Shown one piece after another: positions 35,235 through 44,561 of a DNA stretch of 64,000 nt. The notes under the pieces are model-generated. The model worked only from the letters and a program-made list of their open reading frames with translations. It was not told the origin of the DNA and made no database searches. How positions within the stretch are numbered: the first letter of the stretch is position 1; each line of letters starts with the position of its first letter. A program made the translations under genes and the position numbers. The stretch comes from JBDTVS01 sp040007095. GTDB taxonomy: Bacteria; Acidobacteriota; Vicinamibacteria; Vicinamibacterales; CAVVIG01. The stretch spans positions 130,935-194,934 of the forward strand of contig JBDTVS010000117.1 of the NCBI GenBank assembly GCA_040007095.1, written 5' to 3'.

Positions 35235-36668
35235 TTACTGGGTTCGGCTCTCCATCAGCTTCTTGATCGGCTGGCTCCTGGTCAGGTCGACTGGCGCCTG
35301 GCCCGCATAGTTGTAGACGTCGAGCCTCGCGCCCCTGGCGACGAGATACTCGACGATGCGCGTGGCGCCTGTCTGGGCGGCGTAGTGCAACGCCGTATTG
35401 CCCAGGTCGTTCTGCACGTCGAGGTCGGCACCGGCCTCCACGAACATCTTCACCGCGTCGAGTGGATCGGCCGTGCCGGTCTTTTCGATGACGTCTTCAT
35501 CGGTGGCGATGCGGCGCGCGCCCATCCCTGAGGCCATCATCAGCGGCGTCGAACCGTCCTTGATCGCCGCCGAAGGGTTGGCGCCCTTGTCGAGGAGCAG
35601 GCGCGCGACCGTAAGGTCGGTGGCCTTCATGGCGCGGTACAACGGCGTGGCGCCAGGCGTGACGACGATATCGCCTTGCGCCTGACGGGGCGGGATCTTC
35701 TTCGTATAGACGCGATTGGGATCCGCGCCGTGCGCGAGCAGGACCTTGATGAGGTCGAGGCTGGTCAATTCCTTGTCGGCGTCGGGCGGATTGGGACGGT
35801 TGCTGTAGCGCGCGAGGTTGCGCATCTCGACGGCGGTGTAGAGCGAGCCGTCGTTGACGTCCGCGCCCTTGTCGACCAGCCGCGCGGCCAGATCGTAGTG
35901 GCCGTTGAAAATGGCCGTCTGCATCGGCGTAAAGCCGTATTGGGGCTCGGCGGCCTTCAGATCGGCGCCCGCCGCGATCAGCAGATCTGCCGTTTCAACC
36001 GCGCCCTGCCGTGCCGCGAAGAAAATCGGGGTGAGTCCGCCTTCGGGACGATCGTGGATGATCCCGCCGTTTCCACCGGTCAACTTCGGAAATTCGTAAT
36101 GGATCGACCGCGCGTTCACGTCGGCCTTCAGCTCGATCAGCAGCTTGACCACGTTCGCGTGGTTTTCGGCCACGGCGTACATCAGCGCGGTCTGTCCCCG
36201 AAAGGTTTCGCGGGCGTTCACGGCCGCGCCGAAGGTCAGCAGCATCTTCACGGCGTCCACGCTGCCGGTCCGCGCCGCGGCCATCAGCGGGGTTTCACCC
36301 TCGCCGTAGACGGCGTTCGCATCGGCGCCGGCCTTCAGCAGGGTTTCGATCATGGCCGCGCTGCCCAGGGTGGCGGCTTCGTGCAGCGGCGTGACGCCGT
36401 ATCGATTGGTCGCCTTGGCGTTCGCGCCGGCGCGTAGCAGCTGCTGGGCGGTGTCGAGGTCGTCCCAGTGCGCCGCCCAGTGGAGCGCGGTCATCCCCTC
36501 GACGTCGGGGATGTTGACGTCGATGCGCTGCGCCAGGAGCGACCGCACGGACGCCTTGTCGCGATTCTTCATCGCCGACGCGAGCCTGACGTCGGTTGGC
36601 GCGGCCACCGCACCGGCCGCCGCGAACGAGACCGCCAAACACCACCCCAGAATGCGTGCGCCAGCCAT
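35235..36668 (-). CDS. Secreted ankyrin-repeat protein
   Basis: The protein is 477 residues with a signal peptide (MAGARILGWCLAVSFAAAGAVAAP). About ten ankyrin repeats follow from residue 45 to near the C terminus, for example MTALHWAAHWDDLDTAQQLL, GVTPLHEAATLGSAAMIETL and ETPLMAAARTGSVDAVKMLL. It probably acts as a periplasmic or outer-membrane protein-binding scaffold. It follows the DUF1592 and DUF1552 genes on the same strand, a trio that recurs in Acidobacteria. The three are separated by 136-199 base gaps that contain repeats, so they need not be one transcript. Confidence 0.85.
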   Translation of the reverse strand: MAGARILGWCLAVSFAAAGAVAAPTDVRLASAMKNRDKASVRSLLAQRIDVNIPDVEGMTALHWAAHWDDLDTAQQLLRAGANAKATNRYGVTPLHEAATLGSAAMIETLLKAGADANAVYGEGETPLMAAARTGSVDAVKMLLTFGAAVNARETFRGQTALMYAVAENHANVVKLLIELKADVNARSIHYEFPKLTGGNGGIIHDRPEGGLTPIFFAARQGAVETADLLIAAGADLKAAEPQYGFTPMQTAIFNGHYDLAARLVDKGADVNDGSLYTAVEMRNLARYSNRPNPPDADKELTSLDLIKVLLAHGADPNRVYTKKIPPRQAQGDIVVTPGATPLYRAMKATDLTVARLLLDKGANPSAAIKDGSTPLMMASGMGARRIATDEDVIEKTGTADPLDAVKMFVEAGADLDVQNDLGNTALHYAAQTGATRIVEYLVARGARLDVYNYAGQAPVDLTRSQPIKKLMESRTQ

Positions 36669-36705
36669 ACAATCGCGCTCCCGGTCCGGCGACGCCGGAC
36701 GCTGC

Positions 36706-36765
36706 TGTCATTTCGCCACGGCGCTTGTCATTTCGCCACGGCGCCTGTCGTTTCACCACTCCGCT
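36706..36765. repeat. Tandem repeat of a 20-bp unit, three copies
   Basis: The unit TGTCATTTCGCCACGGCGC(T/C) occurs at 36706-36725 and 36726-36745 with one difference, and a diverged third copy lies at 36746-36765 (TGTCGTTTCACCACTCCGCT). It lies in the gap upstream of the ankyrin gene. Too few and too closely spaced copies for a CRISPR array. Confidence 0.8.
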
Positions 36766-36867
36766 CGCGGAAGAACGCCGAGACGTTCATCCCGCGCCTG
36801 CGGCCTCGGGCGATCCAGGCGCGGCGTGAGGCCCGACACGCCTGCGGGCCTGCCGCACGCAACCCTT

Positions 36868-38187
36868 CTACAGTTCGATACGCCCGGAGCTGTCGCCGAA
36901 CTTCTCGGTCGGCACGCCGGCTTTGTCGAGCACCGCGATCATCAGGTTCGACAACGGAGTATTCGGCTTGAACTTCAGATGCCGATCGCCCTTCAAACGG
37001 CCGGCGCCGCCGCCGGCGACGAGAATCGGCAGGTTGTCGTGCGAGTGCAGGTTGCCGTTGCTCATGCCGCTGCCGTAGACGAACATCGAGTGATCGAGCA
37101 GGTTGCCGTCGCCGTCCGGCGTGGCGCGCAGCCGCTCGAGGAAGCCGGCAAAGAGCGCCAGATGATAGGAATCGATCTTGGCCTTCTTGGCCACCTGTTC
37201 CGGCACACCATTGTTATGCGACACCGGATGATGACCGTCGGCCACGCCAATCTGCGGGTAGCTGAGCGTGCTGAGCTCGCGCGCCATCATGAACGAGATC
37301 ACGCGCGTCAGGTCGCCCTGGTAGGCGAGCGCCATCAGCTCGAACATCAACTTGGCATGCTCTTCCCACGACTCGGGCACGCCGATCGGCGTCGCCGGCA
37401 CTTCGAGCAGCGTGTCGGTCCGCTGTCTTTCAGCCTGTTGAATCCGGCGCTCGATCTCGCGCACGTTGTCCAGGTATTCGGTCAGCTTGGCTCGATCCCG
37501 CGGCCCCAGGCCTCGCTGCAGGTCCGCGACGCTCTCGCCGATCGCGTCCAAGAGGCTGGTGTTCCGATCGAGACGCGCGCGGCGCTCCTGGGGCGTGGCG
37601 GCGTCGCCGCCGAACATGCGTTCGAACACCACGCGCGGGTTGATCTCCATCGGTTGAGGCTGCGTCGGCGTACGCCACGAGATGGTGCTCATGTACGAGC
37701 AGAGGAAATCGCCCGCGCAGCTGCCCAGATGGCTCGAGTGATCTTCGGTCGCCAGCTCGATCGACGGGAATGTGGTCCCCTGCCCGCGGTGCTGCGCGAT
37801 CATCTGGTCGACCGTCGTGTTCAAGTGGATGACGCTGCCCTTCGCGGGGAACGTGCCGCTCAACCACATGGCGGTGCTCGGCGAGTGGCCGTTCTCGCCG
37901 TTGTTGGACAGGTTGGTCAGCACCGTCAGACGATCGCGGAACCGCTCGAGCGGCTTGAGGATCGGCGAGAACTCGAAGCCGGCGCCTTCCTGCACCGGCG
38001 TCCAATCCTTCATAATCGAGCCGTGCGGGACGTAGATGAAGCCGAAGCGCTCGGTCGGCACCGCCGCTGTCCGGGCGAGCGGCGTCTGCGCCGGCACCAT
38101 CGCATCCAGAAACGGCAGCGCGATCGTCGCACCAACGCCGCCTCGAATGAATGCGCGTCGCGACAGGTGCTTCCTGGTAATGAACAT
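36868..38187 (-). CDS. Tat-exported DUF1552 protein
   Basis: The protein is 439 residues. A twin-arginine signal is present (LSRRAFIRGGVGATIALPFL). The DUF1552 body follows, with IYVPHGSIMKDWTP, LTNLSNNGENGHSPSTAMW, ADGHHPVSHNN and VYGSGMSNGNLHSHDNLP; the last phrase resembles metal sites of alkaline-phosphatase-superfamily relatives. It is nearly always encoded beside a DUF1592 cytochrome protein, as here (138 bases upstream). The pair is exported and is abundant in Planctomycetes and Acidobacteria; no reaction has been shown. Confidence 0.9.
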   Translation of the reverse strand: MFITRKHLSRRAFIRGGVGATIALPFLDAMVPAQTPLARTAAVPTERFGFIYVPHGSIMKDWTPVQEGAGFEFSPILKPLERFRDRLTVLTNLSNNGENGHSPSTAMWLSGTFPAKGSVIHLNTTVDQMIAQHRGQGTTFPSIELATEDHSSHLGSCAGDFLCSYMSTISWRTPTQPQPMEINPRVVFERMFGGDAATPQERRARLDRNTSLLDAIGESVADLQRGLGPRDRAKLTEYLDNVREIERRIQQAERQRTDTLLEVPATPIGVPESWEEHAKLMFELMALAYQGDLTRVISFMMARELSTLSYPQIGVADGHHPVSHNNGVPEQVAKKAKIDSYHLALFAGFLERLRATPDGDGNLLDHSMFVYGSGMSNGNLHSHDNLPILVAGGGAGRLKGDRHLKFKPNTPLSNLMIAVLDKAGVPTEKFGDSSGRIEL

Positions 38188-38221
38188 CGCGTGGCTCCTT
38201 AGACCATGTAGCGAGATTGAG

Positions 38222-38320
38222 TTGCCGAACCACCAAGCACACGAAGATCACAAAGCATCGAGGAGCCTTTGTGACCTTGGTGGCCTTTGCGGTTCTTAAC
38301 CGATTGACGTCCCTCGTGCG
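38222..38320. repeat. AACCACCAAGCACACGAAG hairpin repeat
   Basis: The left arm (from 38228, core CACACGAAGATCACAAAG) pairs imperfectly with the right arm (38270-38300, core CCTTTGTGACCTTGGTGGCC). It fills the gap between the DUF1592 and DUF1552 genes and is of the same word family as the repeats at 22115 and 27601. Confidence 0.7.
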
Positions 38321-38323
38321 TTC

Positions 38324-40744
38324 TCAATTGTCCTCGGCCCTCTTTGTTTTCATTTGGAACGGGACGCTCGAGACGATCCCCGTCACCAGCGCGGAGAACC
38401 GGTAGTCGCGGCGGGCCGCATCTCGCACGACGGCGCGGACGACGGGCATGTCGCTGTACTCGAGGCCGCGCCCGAGCGCGTAGGTCAAAAGCATTTCCGT
38501 GGTCGTCCGCGCAAACTGCTCCGGCCTGCTCACAATCGCCTGTCGCAGTCCCGCCGGCCCCTTCACCTCGGTGCCGTCCCACAGCGTGCTGGATGCGTCA
38601 ATCCTGACACCGCCGTCCGCATCGCGCCACCGGCCGATCGCGTCGAAGTTCTCGAGCGAGAGGCCGATTGGATCCATCAGTTTGTGGCAACTCGAACACG
38701 CGGGGCTCTTGCGATGCTCCTCCATCCGCTCGCGCATCGACAACGGCTTGCCCGGCTTCTCGTCGAGCGGCGGCACGTTCGCAGGCGGCGGCGGCGGCGG
38801 CGTTCCCAGGATGTTGGTCAACACGTACTTACCGCGCGTCACCGGCGACGTGCGGTTGGCGTACGAGTTCAACGTCAGGATGCTGCCGTGCCCGAGCAAC
38901 CCCTTGCGGAAATCGTCGCGGACCGCGACGCGCCGGAACTGATCGCCGTAGACGCCGGGAATCCCATAGTGGCGGGCGAGACGCTCGTTGAGAAAGGTGT
39001 AGTTCGCGGTCAGCAGATCGAGGACGCTGTGATCCTCGAGCACCACGCTCTCGAACAGCATCTCGGTCTCTCGCTGCAGCGACTGACGCAGATTGTCGTC
39101 GAAATCCGGGAAGACATCTTCGTCCGGCAGCAGGCCCTTCAGGTTGCGCAGGTAGAGCCACTGGCCGGCGAAATTGCTGCCGAGCGCACGCGCGCGCTGG
39201 TCGGCGAGCATCCGCTTCACCTGCTGCTCGAGCACCACCGGATTTTTCAGCCGGCCCTTGATGGCGACATCAAGCAGCTGGTCGTCAGGGATGCTGCTCC
39301 AGAGAAAGAAGGAGAGCCGCGACGCCAGCTCGAGATCGCTCAGGCGAAAGACGCCGTCCGCGGGGGTGACATCGGGATCGCGCTCGAATCGGAACAGGAA
39401 TTGAGGGCTGACCAGCACGAACGCCAGCGCGTTCTCGATTCCCGCGTCAAAGGTGCCGCCCCCCGTCCGCTCGCGCTGGTAGAAGCCGAGCAGGCGATCG
39501 GTCTCGGTGTCGGTGAGAGGCCGGCGATACGCTCGTTTGCCCAAGGCAGAGAGAATCGTTCGCGCGCAGGCCATGCCCGGCGCGCCATCTGCGGATTTGC
39601 AGGTGAAGATCCGGCGACGGCTCGGCGAATCGCCTGGCCCCGTGACGTTGAACGGACCCTCGATGGTGACCTGGTCGAGCTCCGGGATGCCCACCGGCGT
39701 GATCGGGTCGATCCGCTCACGCTCGAACGGCTGCAACAGCTCGATGGTCGTCGCCGAGCTCTTCTTCAGGAACGCCACACCGATCGTGTGCGGCCCCGCC
39801 TTGACGGATAGACGGCTTTGAAAGCGCTTTTCGAGATCGTCGCCGGCGGCGGTCGGATTGAGGTAGTTGGCCAGTTCGTCGTTCTTGCCGCCAAAACGCT
39901 CGAGCTTGACGCGCTGCCCGTCGAATGTGACCTCCAGGTCGTGCGCCACTTCGAGCCCGCGAATGATGTTGACCGTTTCCCGATACAGCTTCGGGCTGAC
40001 GAGGTACTCGCCGTCGACCGGGAATGTGTAGCGGACCAGCATCCCGCCCCGGGTGCCGACCGGCAGTTCTTCGATGTGGTCGTGCTGCGAGAGATCGCCG
40101 CGAACCCGAAACGTGTCCTTCGTGGGCGTGATCTTCGGGTTGCCGACGGCCAGACTCGCGACTTTCCACGACGCCGAAAGATAGCGCTCCATCAGCGCGG
40201 GCGACACGCCGAGCACGTCCGCGATGTTGTCGAATCCGTAGGCTTCTTCGTCGGGCGGCAAGAGCGACGCGACCTCGACGTCGAGCGCGAGTAAATCGCG
40301 GATCGCATTGCCATACTCCGACCGGTTGAGACGATGAAGCACGGGCCGTCCCGGCTTGGGATGGGCGGCCGCGGCCGTGTCGATGGCGGTCTCGAGAGAC
40401 GCGGCGAAACTGGTCAGCGCCGCCTTCTCAGGTCGTGGCATGCCGACCGGAGGCATCAGCCCGCCGCGGACTTTGCGGATGACTTTTTCCCAGACTTCGG
40501 CGCCCTCCGGCGCATGACCGGGATCGACGCCGTCGAGAGCCAGTCCACCAATTTTCGCGCGCTGGTTGTGGCAGGTGACGCAGTACTTCTCGACGAGCGC
40601 ACGCTCGGACGAGGCCGACGCGGCCGGCACGGCCTGCTGGGGACTCGACGCACGAGGGTGACTCGTGGCGGCCACGAGAAAACCCGCGCAGGCGGCGGCG
40701 AACAGGAAGACGAACGGGCCCCTTCTCATCAGACGCGCTCCCAC
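38324..40744 (-). CDS. Planctomycete-type cytochrome protein with DUF1587/1592/1588/1585 domains
   Basis: The protein is 806 residues, with a second possible ATG at 40729. An export segment is followed by a PSCyt heme domain with CVTCH at about residue 55 (KYCVTCHNQRAKIGGLALDG). Then come DUF1587 (LHRLNRSEYGNAIRDLL), a carbohydrate-binding-like insert, DUF1592 (RRPLTDTETDRLLGFY), DUF1588 (LNERLARHYGIPGVYGDQF, LTLNSYANRTSPV) and DUF1585 with a second CxxCH motif (SPACSSCHKLMDPIGLSLEN). This is the canonical order of the family. It probably transfers electrons in the periplasm together with DUF1552. Reaction and substrate are unknown. Confidence 0.9.
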   Translation of the reverse strand: MGARLMRRGPFVFLFAAACAGFLVAATSHPRASSPQQAVPAASASSERALVEKYCVTCHNQRAKIGGLALDGVDPGHAPEGAEVWEKVIRKVRGGLMPPVGMPRPEKAALTSFAASLETAIDTAAAAHPKPGRPVLHRLNRSEYGNAIRDLLALDVEVASLLPPDEEAYGFDNIADVLGVSPALMERYLSASWKVASLAVGNPKITPTKDTFRVRGDLSQHDHIEELPVGTRGGMLVRYTFPVDGEYLVSPKLYRETVNIIRGLEVAHDLEVTFDGQRVKLERFGGKNDELANYLNPTAAGDDLEKRFQSRLSVKAGPHTIGVAFLKKSSATTIELLQPFERERIDPITPVGIPELDQVTIEGPFNVTGPGDSPSRRRIFTCKSADGAPGMACARTILSALGKRAYRRPLTDTETDRLLGFYQRERTGGGTFDAGIENALAFVLVSPQFLFRFERDPDVTPADGVFRLSDLELASRLSFFLWSSIPDDQLLDVAIKGRLKNPVVLEQQVKRMLADQRARALGSNFAGQWLYLRNLKGLLPDEDVFPDFDDNLRQSLQRETEMLFESVVLEDHSVLDLLTANYTFLNERLARHYGIPGVYGDQFRRVAVRDDFRKGLLGHGSILTLNSYANRTSPVTRGKYVLTNILGTPPPPPPANVPPLDEKPGKPLSMRERMEEHRKSPACSSCHKLMDPIGLSLENFDAIGRWRDADGGVRIDASSTLWDGTEVKGPAGLRQAIVSRPEQFARTTTEMLLTYALGRGLEYSDMPVVRAVVRDAARRDYRFSALVTGIVSSVPFQMKTKRAEDN

Positions 40745-40982
40745 GCTGGCGCGGACACACTGTCCGCCAGTGGGTATCTTACGGCGGATTCGCTGTCACC
40801 TGGCTGTCAATTTCGGTTGGGGCCGCGTTTCCCCAGGCCGGTTGGGATAGCCACACCGAGGGCGCCACGATCACCGAGAAACAGTGGCCTGCTCAGGATT
40901 CGTGAACCCACCCCTGCAATTTCGGCAATATCCCGGGCAATTGAGCGCAACGACTGGGCGCGCCGCCGCCGAACGGCACCGC

Positions 40983-41000
40983 GACCGAGCTTTTTCGGTC
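40983..41000 (-). terminator. Hairpin directly after the stop of the gene at 41001
   Basis: GACCGA (40983-40988) and TCGGTC (40995-41000) form a perfect 6-bp stem that begins immediately after the TAG of the minus-strand gene. An AAAAAG loop is present but no U-tract, so terminator function is only possible. Confidence 0.4.
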
Positions 41001-41489
41001 CTACTTGACCGGCGCCGCGGGGACTTCGCATTCCCCGTAATTCTGGGACACGCTGGGCTCGGACACGTACCCCGGAAGCGACATCGGCAGGTAGTCGTGC
41101 CGCGAATGGACGGCGCGGTAGGTCCGGACGTTGCCTTCCGACGCGAAGACCGTGGTGATGGTCAGTGTACCGGTCACGGTTCGCTCCACGAAATGAAGAC
41201 TGCTGATCGTCAAGAGCGCCGTGACGTGGGTCGGTCCCGACGTGCCGGTGACCCGGGCGGTTCCGCTGTCCGCATCGATCTCGTCAATCTCGAGGTTGAA
41301 CTGTTGCGACTGCCTGACTTCCGCTTTCGCCTCGCCGTTCTTCCACGATCCGACGGTGTAGACGGGAAACTTGCACTTCAGGCTCTTGACGTTGGCCAAT
41401 GGATTCTTGTCGGTGCTCTGTGCGACCCCGGCCAGGCTCCCCGGCAAGAAGACGAGAACCGTTACGACGACGAGCAGTCTGTGAATCAA
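41001..41489 (-). CDS. Secreted protein of unknown function
   Basis: The protein is 162 residues. A signal peptide (MIHRLLVVVTVLVFLPGSLAGVAQ) is followed by alternating strands (NLEIDEIDADSGTARVTG, THVTALLTISSLHFVE, GTLTITTVFAS) that suggest a beta-sandwich. Cys at KCKFP and near the C terminus (GECEVP) could form one disulfide. No family was recognised. It stands alone, with about 440 bases of non-coding sequence upstream. Confidence 0.6.
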   Translation of the reverse strand: MIHRLLVVVTVLVFLPGSLAGVAQSTDKNPLANVKSLKCKFPVYTVGSWKNGEAKAEVRQSQQFNLEIDEIDADSGTARVTGTSGPTHVTALLTISSLHFVERTVTGTLTITTVFASEGNVRTYRAVHSRHDYLPMSLPGYVSEPSVSQNYGECEVPAAPVK

Positions 41490-41933
41490 CGCCGCCCCCT
41501 TTACCAGTGGCCTGTATGCGCTGACGCAGTACCACTTGACCCCGTTGTTGACCGCGATTTTCCGGCCGCGACAACGGAGCGGCCGGTCGTGGTTGCGAGC
41601 AGACAGTCCACCGAATGTTCCGCGCGACTATACACGAGCCTACAGATGTGTCCCGCCCGTTTGCAAACCAACCCCTGCGTTTCTCGTGATCCCGACCAGG
41701 ACCTGGATTTCTTCGTGATGGCGAGTGAGTGTGTTCGTCGTTTCTGAAAGTCAACTACGAAAGCACGAAATCGAGCATCGGTACGTTTTTGGCTCTTGGT
41801 TTTCATAGTGACATTTTTGGCGTACCAACCAGCACGACTGCAGGGCAGACGCGCGACCTCTACCGCGAGATCTGGTCTCCTCGCTCCGAAGGCGAAACGA
41901 CTCACGCTATAATCGGGCGGCCAGGAGAGATCC
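41490..41933. other. Intergenic region of about 440 bp with degraded repeat words
   Basis: No gene was recognised. Words of the hairpin family recur in both orientations: TTCTTCGTGATGGCG (41711-41725) and CTACGAAAGCACGAAA (41755-41770), so a decayed copy is likely. The end of the region should hold the promoter of the FMN-binding gene, which has AGGAGA six bases before its TTG start. Confidence 0.45.
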
Positions 41934-42464
41934 TTGAAAAAAATCGCGATCGTCACTCTGCTGCTGGTCGCCGGGCGAATGATTACGGCCGGCGCGCAGG
42001 CACCGCTCGACGCGTCCCTGCAGGCGCAGTTGAAGAGACTGTTCCCCGCGGCGGCGGCATTCTCTCCCAAGGAAGGCGACCCGCCGCATTTCAGCGCGTT
42101 TGCCAGCGATGCGAAGTCCGGGCTGAAAACGCTGATCGGCCTGGCCTACTGGACCACGGAGCTCGATCCGCTCGAACGAGGCTACGACGGCCCGATCAAG
42201 GTGTTGGTGGGCATGGCCCCCAACGGCGTTCTGGCCGGCATCATCGTCACGGATCATCACGAGCCGTACGGGAACTTTTCGATCGATCGGCCGGAGTTCG
42301 CCGCGCAATTCAAAGGCAAGAACATCCGCGACCCGTTCAAGGTCGGCAGCGACATCGATGCGGTCTCGCGCGCCACGATCAGCGTGACGACGGTATCGCG
42401 GTCGGTGCGCAACACCTCGAGGCGCGTCGCCCGGCAGCTTCTCACCGCCGAGCCTCCCAAGTGA
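41934..42464 (+). CDS. Secreted FMN-binding domain protein
   Basis: The protein is 176 residues from a TTG start preceded by AGGAGA. An export signal (MKKIAIVTLLLVAGRMITAGAQ) leads into an FMN_bind domain: GPIKVLVGMAPNGVLAGIIVTDHHEP and the flavinylation segment DAVSRATISVTTV, where a Thr in the S-x-A-T pattern usually receives covalent FMN by a phosphoester bond. Such domains occur in RnfG, NqrC and NosR. It overlaps the next gene by GTGA and is followed by ApbE, the enzyme that attaches the FMN, so the cofactor is probably covalent and on the outside of the membrane. Confidence 0.85.
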   Translation: MKKIAIVTLLLVAGRMITAGAQAPLDASLQAQLKRLFPAAAAFSPKEGDPPHFSAFASDAKSGLKTLIGLAYWTTELDPLERGYDGPIKVLVGMAPNGVLAGIIVTDHHEPYGNFSIDRPEFAAQFKGKNIRDPFKVGSDIDAVSRATISVTTVSRSVRNTSRRVARQLLTAEPPK

Positions 42465-43498
42465 CGAAGGCTGTCCTCATCGGGTGCTTGCTGAGCGCAG
42501 CGTTGTGCTCGTGGCCCGCGGCGCACGTGACACTTCGCGCGCAGTCCGCCGCCGCGCAGACTACGCCTTCCCAGAGCGCGGCTGCGCCGACGCCTCCCGC
42601 TAGTTGGGAGTTTCCCGACGAAGAAGACGACACGCCATCGTGGCGTCAGGTGGTGGGAGCCCAGGCGCTCGACCTGGTGGGATTCGGCGCGTTCACCGCC
42701 CTCGCCCTCGTCAGTTTCTTTCGAAAGAGCACGAAGCTGAAGTACGTGACGTTTGCGGTCGCGGTGGTGTACCTGGGCTTCATGAAGAGCCAGCTCATCT
42801 CGATCGTGAACGTCTTCGCCCTGCTCGACTGGAATCTGCCGATCTTCAAGTACAGCCTGGCCTGGTATTTCCTCGCCCTCTTCACCGTCGTCGCAACGGT
42901 GTTGTGGGGGCGCTTGTACTGCGGGCGGATGTGCGCGTTCGGTGCGTTGACGCAGCTGATGGATCGCGTGGTCCCGCCGAAATGGCGCCGCGAGCTGCCG
43001 GACCACCTGGATCGAAAGGCGTTGAACATCAAGTACGTGGTGCTGGCGGGCGCCATCCTGTATTTCCTGGTAACGCGCGACCGCTTGATTTATCGCTACA
43101 TCGAGCCGTTCTGGATGTTCAGCTTTCACGGCAGCGTGGTGATGTGGATCGGGCTGGGCGTGCTCCTGACCGCCACGGTCTTCGTCAGGAATCTCTACTG
43201 CCGCTACCTGTGCCCGGTGGGCGCGGCGCTCGGCATCCTCTCCAACTTGACCGTCTTCCGGATCAAGCGGTGGAAGGAATGCAACACCTGCAAGATCTGC
43301 CAGAAGGCCTGCGACTGGGGGGCCATCCGCGGGCCGAAGATCGTCAAGAGCGAATGCGTCCGCTGCGACGACTGCGAGCGGCTCTACATGGACGAGAAGA
43401 AGTGCCCGCACTGGATCATCATCCTGAAGAAGCAGGGGAACAAGCTGGTCCCCGCCGGGCGTGCCGCGACGGTAGTGGCAGCTCCTGCGGATCTCTAG
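42461..43498 (+). CDS. NapH/NosR-like membrane 4Fe-4S ferredoxin protein
   Basis: The protein is 345 residues from a GTG that overlaps the previous stop. An export-like N terminus and proline-rich stretch are followed by about five membrane segments. Cysteines sit at membrane borders in LYCGRMCAFGALTQLMD and LYCRYLCPVGAALGIL, the CxxxCP pattern of NapH and NosR. Two 4Fe-4S clusters follow near the C terminus (CNTCKICQKAC and CVRCDDCERLYMDEKKCP). It should pass electrons between the quinone pool or cytoplasm and the flavin protein encoded just upstream. Together the two genes resemble a split NosR, but no nitrous oxide reductase genes are nearby. Confidence 0.85.
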   Translation: MTKAVLIGCLLSAALCSWPAAHVTLRAQSAAAQTTPSQSAAAPTPPASWEFPDEEDDTPSWRQVVGAQALDLVGFGAFTALALVSFFRKSTKLKYVTFAVAVVYLGFMKSQLISIVNVFALLDWNLPIFKYSLAWYFLALFTVVATVLWGRLYCGRMCAFGALTQLMDRVVPPKWRRELPDHLDRKALNIKYVVLAGAILYFLVTRDRLIYRYIEPFWMFSFHGSVVMWIGLGVLLTATVFVRNLYCRYLCPVGAALGILSNLTVFRIKRWKECNTCKICQKACDWGAIRGPKIVKSECVRCDDCERLYMDEKKCPHWIIILKKQGNKLVPAGRAATVVAAPADL

Positions 43499-43508
43499 CC
43501 CTTCTAAT

Positions 43509-44561
43509 TCAGGGCGCATCCGTCGGCGGGGCCAACAGCATCAGGCGCCGCTTCAAGCCGGACGAGATCAACACCTCGTTCTTCGCACTCACGATCACAC
43601 CTTCTACCTTGGGCAGCCGCTCGATCAGCGCCATGCCCGCATCCGGACCGAGAATGAACACGCCCTTCGCCAGCGCGTCGGCGATCACGGCCTGTTCGGT
43701 CACGAGGGTGACGCTGCGGCAGCCTCGAGCCGGCTCGCCGACCGACAGGTCGAGAATGTGATGGTAGCGGCGTCCATCCTTGATGAAAAAGCGCTCGTAG
43801 TCGCCCGACGTGCTGAAAGTGCCGTCGGTCAGATCGAGCGCCGCGAAGCTCGTGTCCGCCGGCCCGCGCGGATCGCGAATCCCCAGCCGCCACGGCCGGT
43901 CGCCCCGGCGGCCGGCGACATACAAGTCGCCTCCGGCCTGGACCATGAAATCGGTCAAACCTCGTGCGCGAAGGATGCCGACAGCGCGATCGACGGCGTA
44001 GCCCTTGCCGATGCCGCCGAGATTCACGCGCATTCCCTGTCGTTTCAGATATGCGGTGCCCGCGCGCTCGTCGAATTCGACGTCGCGATAGTTGATGAGT
44101 GGCAGCCGCGCCAGGACGTCGGCGCGGGAAGGGACGGTGCTGTCCTTGTCCTGGTAGTCGAATTTCCATAGCCCGGCCAGCGCGCCGAACGTGATGTCGA
44201 ATCTACCGTCCGTCCAGTCGCTGACCTGACGCGCCACCGCGAGCACTTCACGAACCTCGGCGCTGACCGGTATCGGGTGCAGGCCCGCCGCCGCGTTCAG
44301 CCGGGTCACGTCGCTGCCGTCGCGCCACACGCTCATCAGCGCGTCCAGCCGATCGAACTCGGCAAAAGCCGCTTCGAAAGCCGACACCGCGCCGGCGTCG
44401 TTCACCGTCCACGCCGTCGCCGTCACTTCCGTTCCCATCGCCATGTGCGTGCGATCGACGAGATGGGACGGCGGGTCGGGCGCGCGGCGCGCACACGCCA
44501 GGGTTCCACCGATCGCACACGCGACGGCGATGAACGCCGCCCAGGTTTTCAGTGGGGACAC
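43509..44561 (-). CDS. apbE: FAD:protein FMN transferase (ApbE)
   Basis: The protein is about 350 residues from GTG 44561. An N-terminal membrane/lipobox-like segment (AAFIAVACAIGGTLACA) anchors it outside. The ApbE body shows HMAMGTEVTATAW, FDRLDALMSVWRDGSDVTRLN, VNLGGIGKGYAVDRAV, DFMVQAGGDLYVAG and HILDLSVGEPA, which include the FAD- and Mg-binding residues. ApbE moves FMN from FAD to a Thr in FMN_bind domains. It is convergent with the FMN-binding protein and ferredoxin genes (10 bases from the ferredoxin stop), so its likely substrate is that protein. No ATG is available near the start. Confidence 0.9.
   Translation of the reverse strand: MSPLKTWAAFIAVACAIGGTLACARRAPDPPSHLVDRTHMAMGTEVTATAWTVNDAGAVSAFEAAFAEFDRLDALMSVWRDGSDVTRLNAAAGLHPIPVSAEVREVLAVARQVSDWTDGRFDITFGALAGLWKFDYQDKDSTVPSRADVLARLPLINYRDVEFDERAGTAYLKRQGMRVNLGGIGKGYAVDRAVGILRARGLTDFMVQAGGDLYVAGRRGDRPWRLGIRDPRGPADTSFAALDLTDGTFSTSGDYERFFIKDGRRYHHILDLSVGEPARGCRSVTLVTEQAVIADALAKGVFILGPDAGMALIERLPKVEGVIVSAKNEVLISSGLKRRLMLLAPPTDAP

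Noticed and set aside
36706..36765. Possible CRISPR array
   Set aside because: The three units follow each other without spacers and no cas genes are in the window.
41934..43498. A nitrous oxide reduction (nos) locus
   Set aside because: Only NosR-like parts are present. No nosZ, nosD, nosF or nosY was seen.
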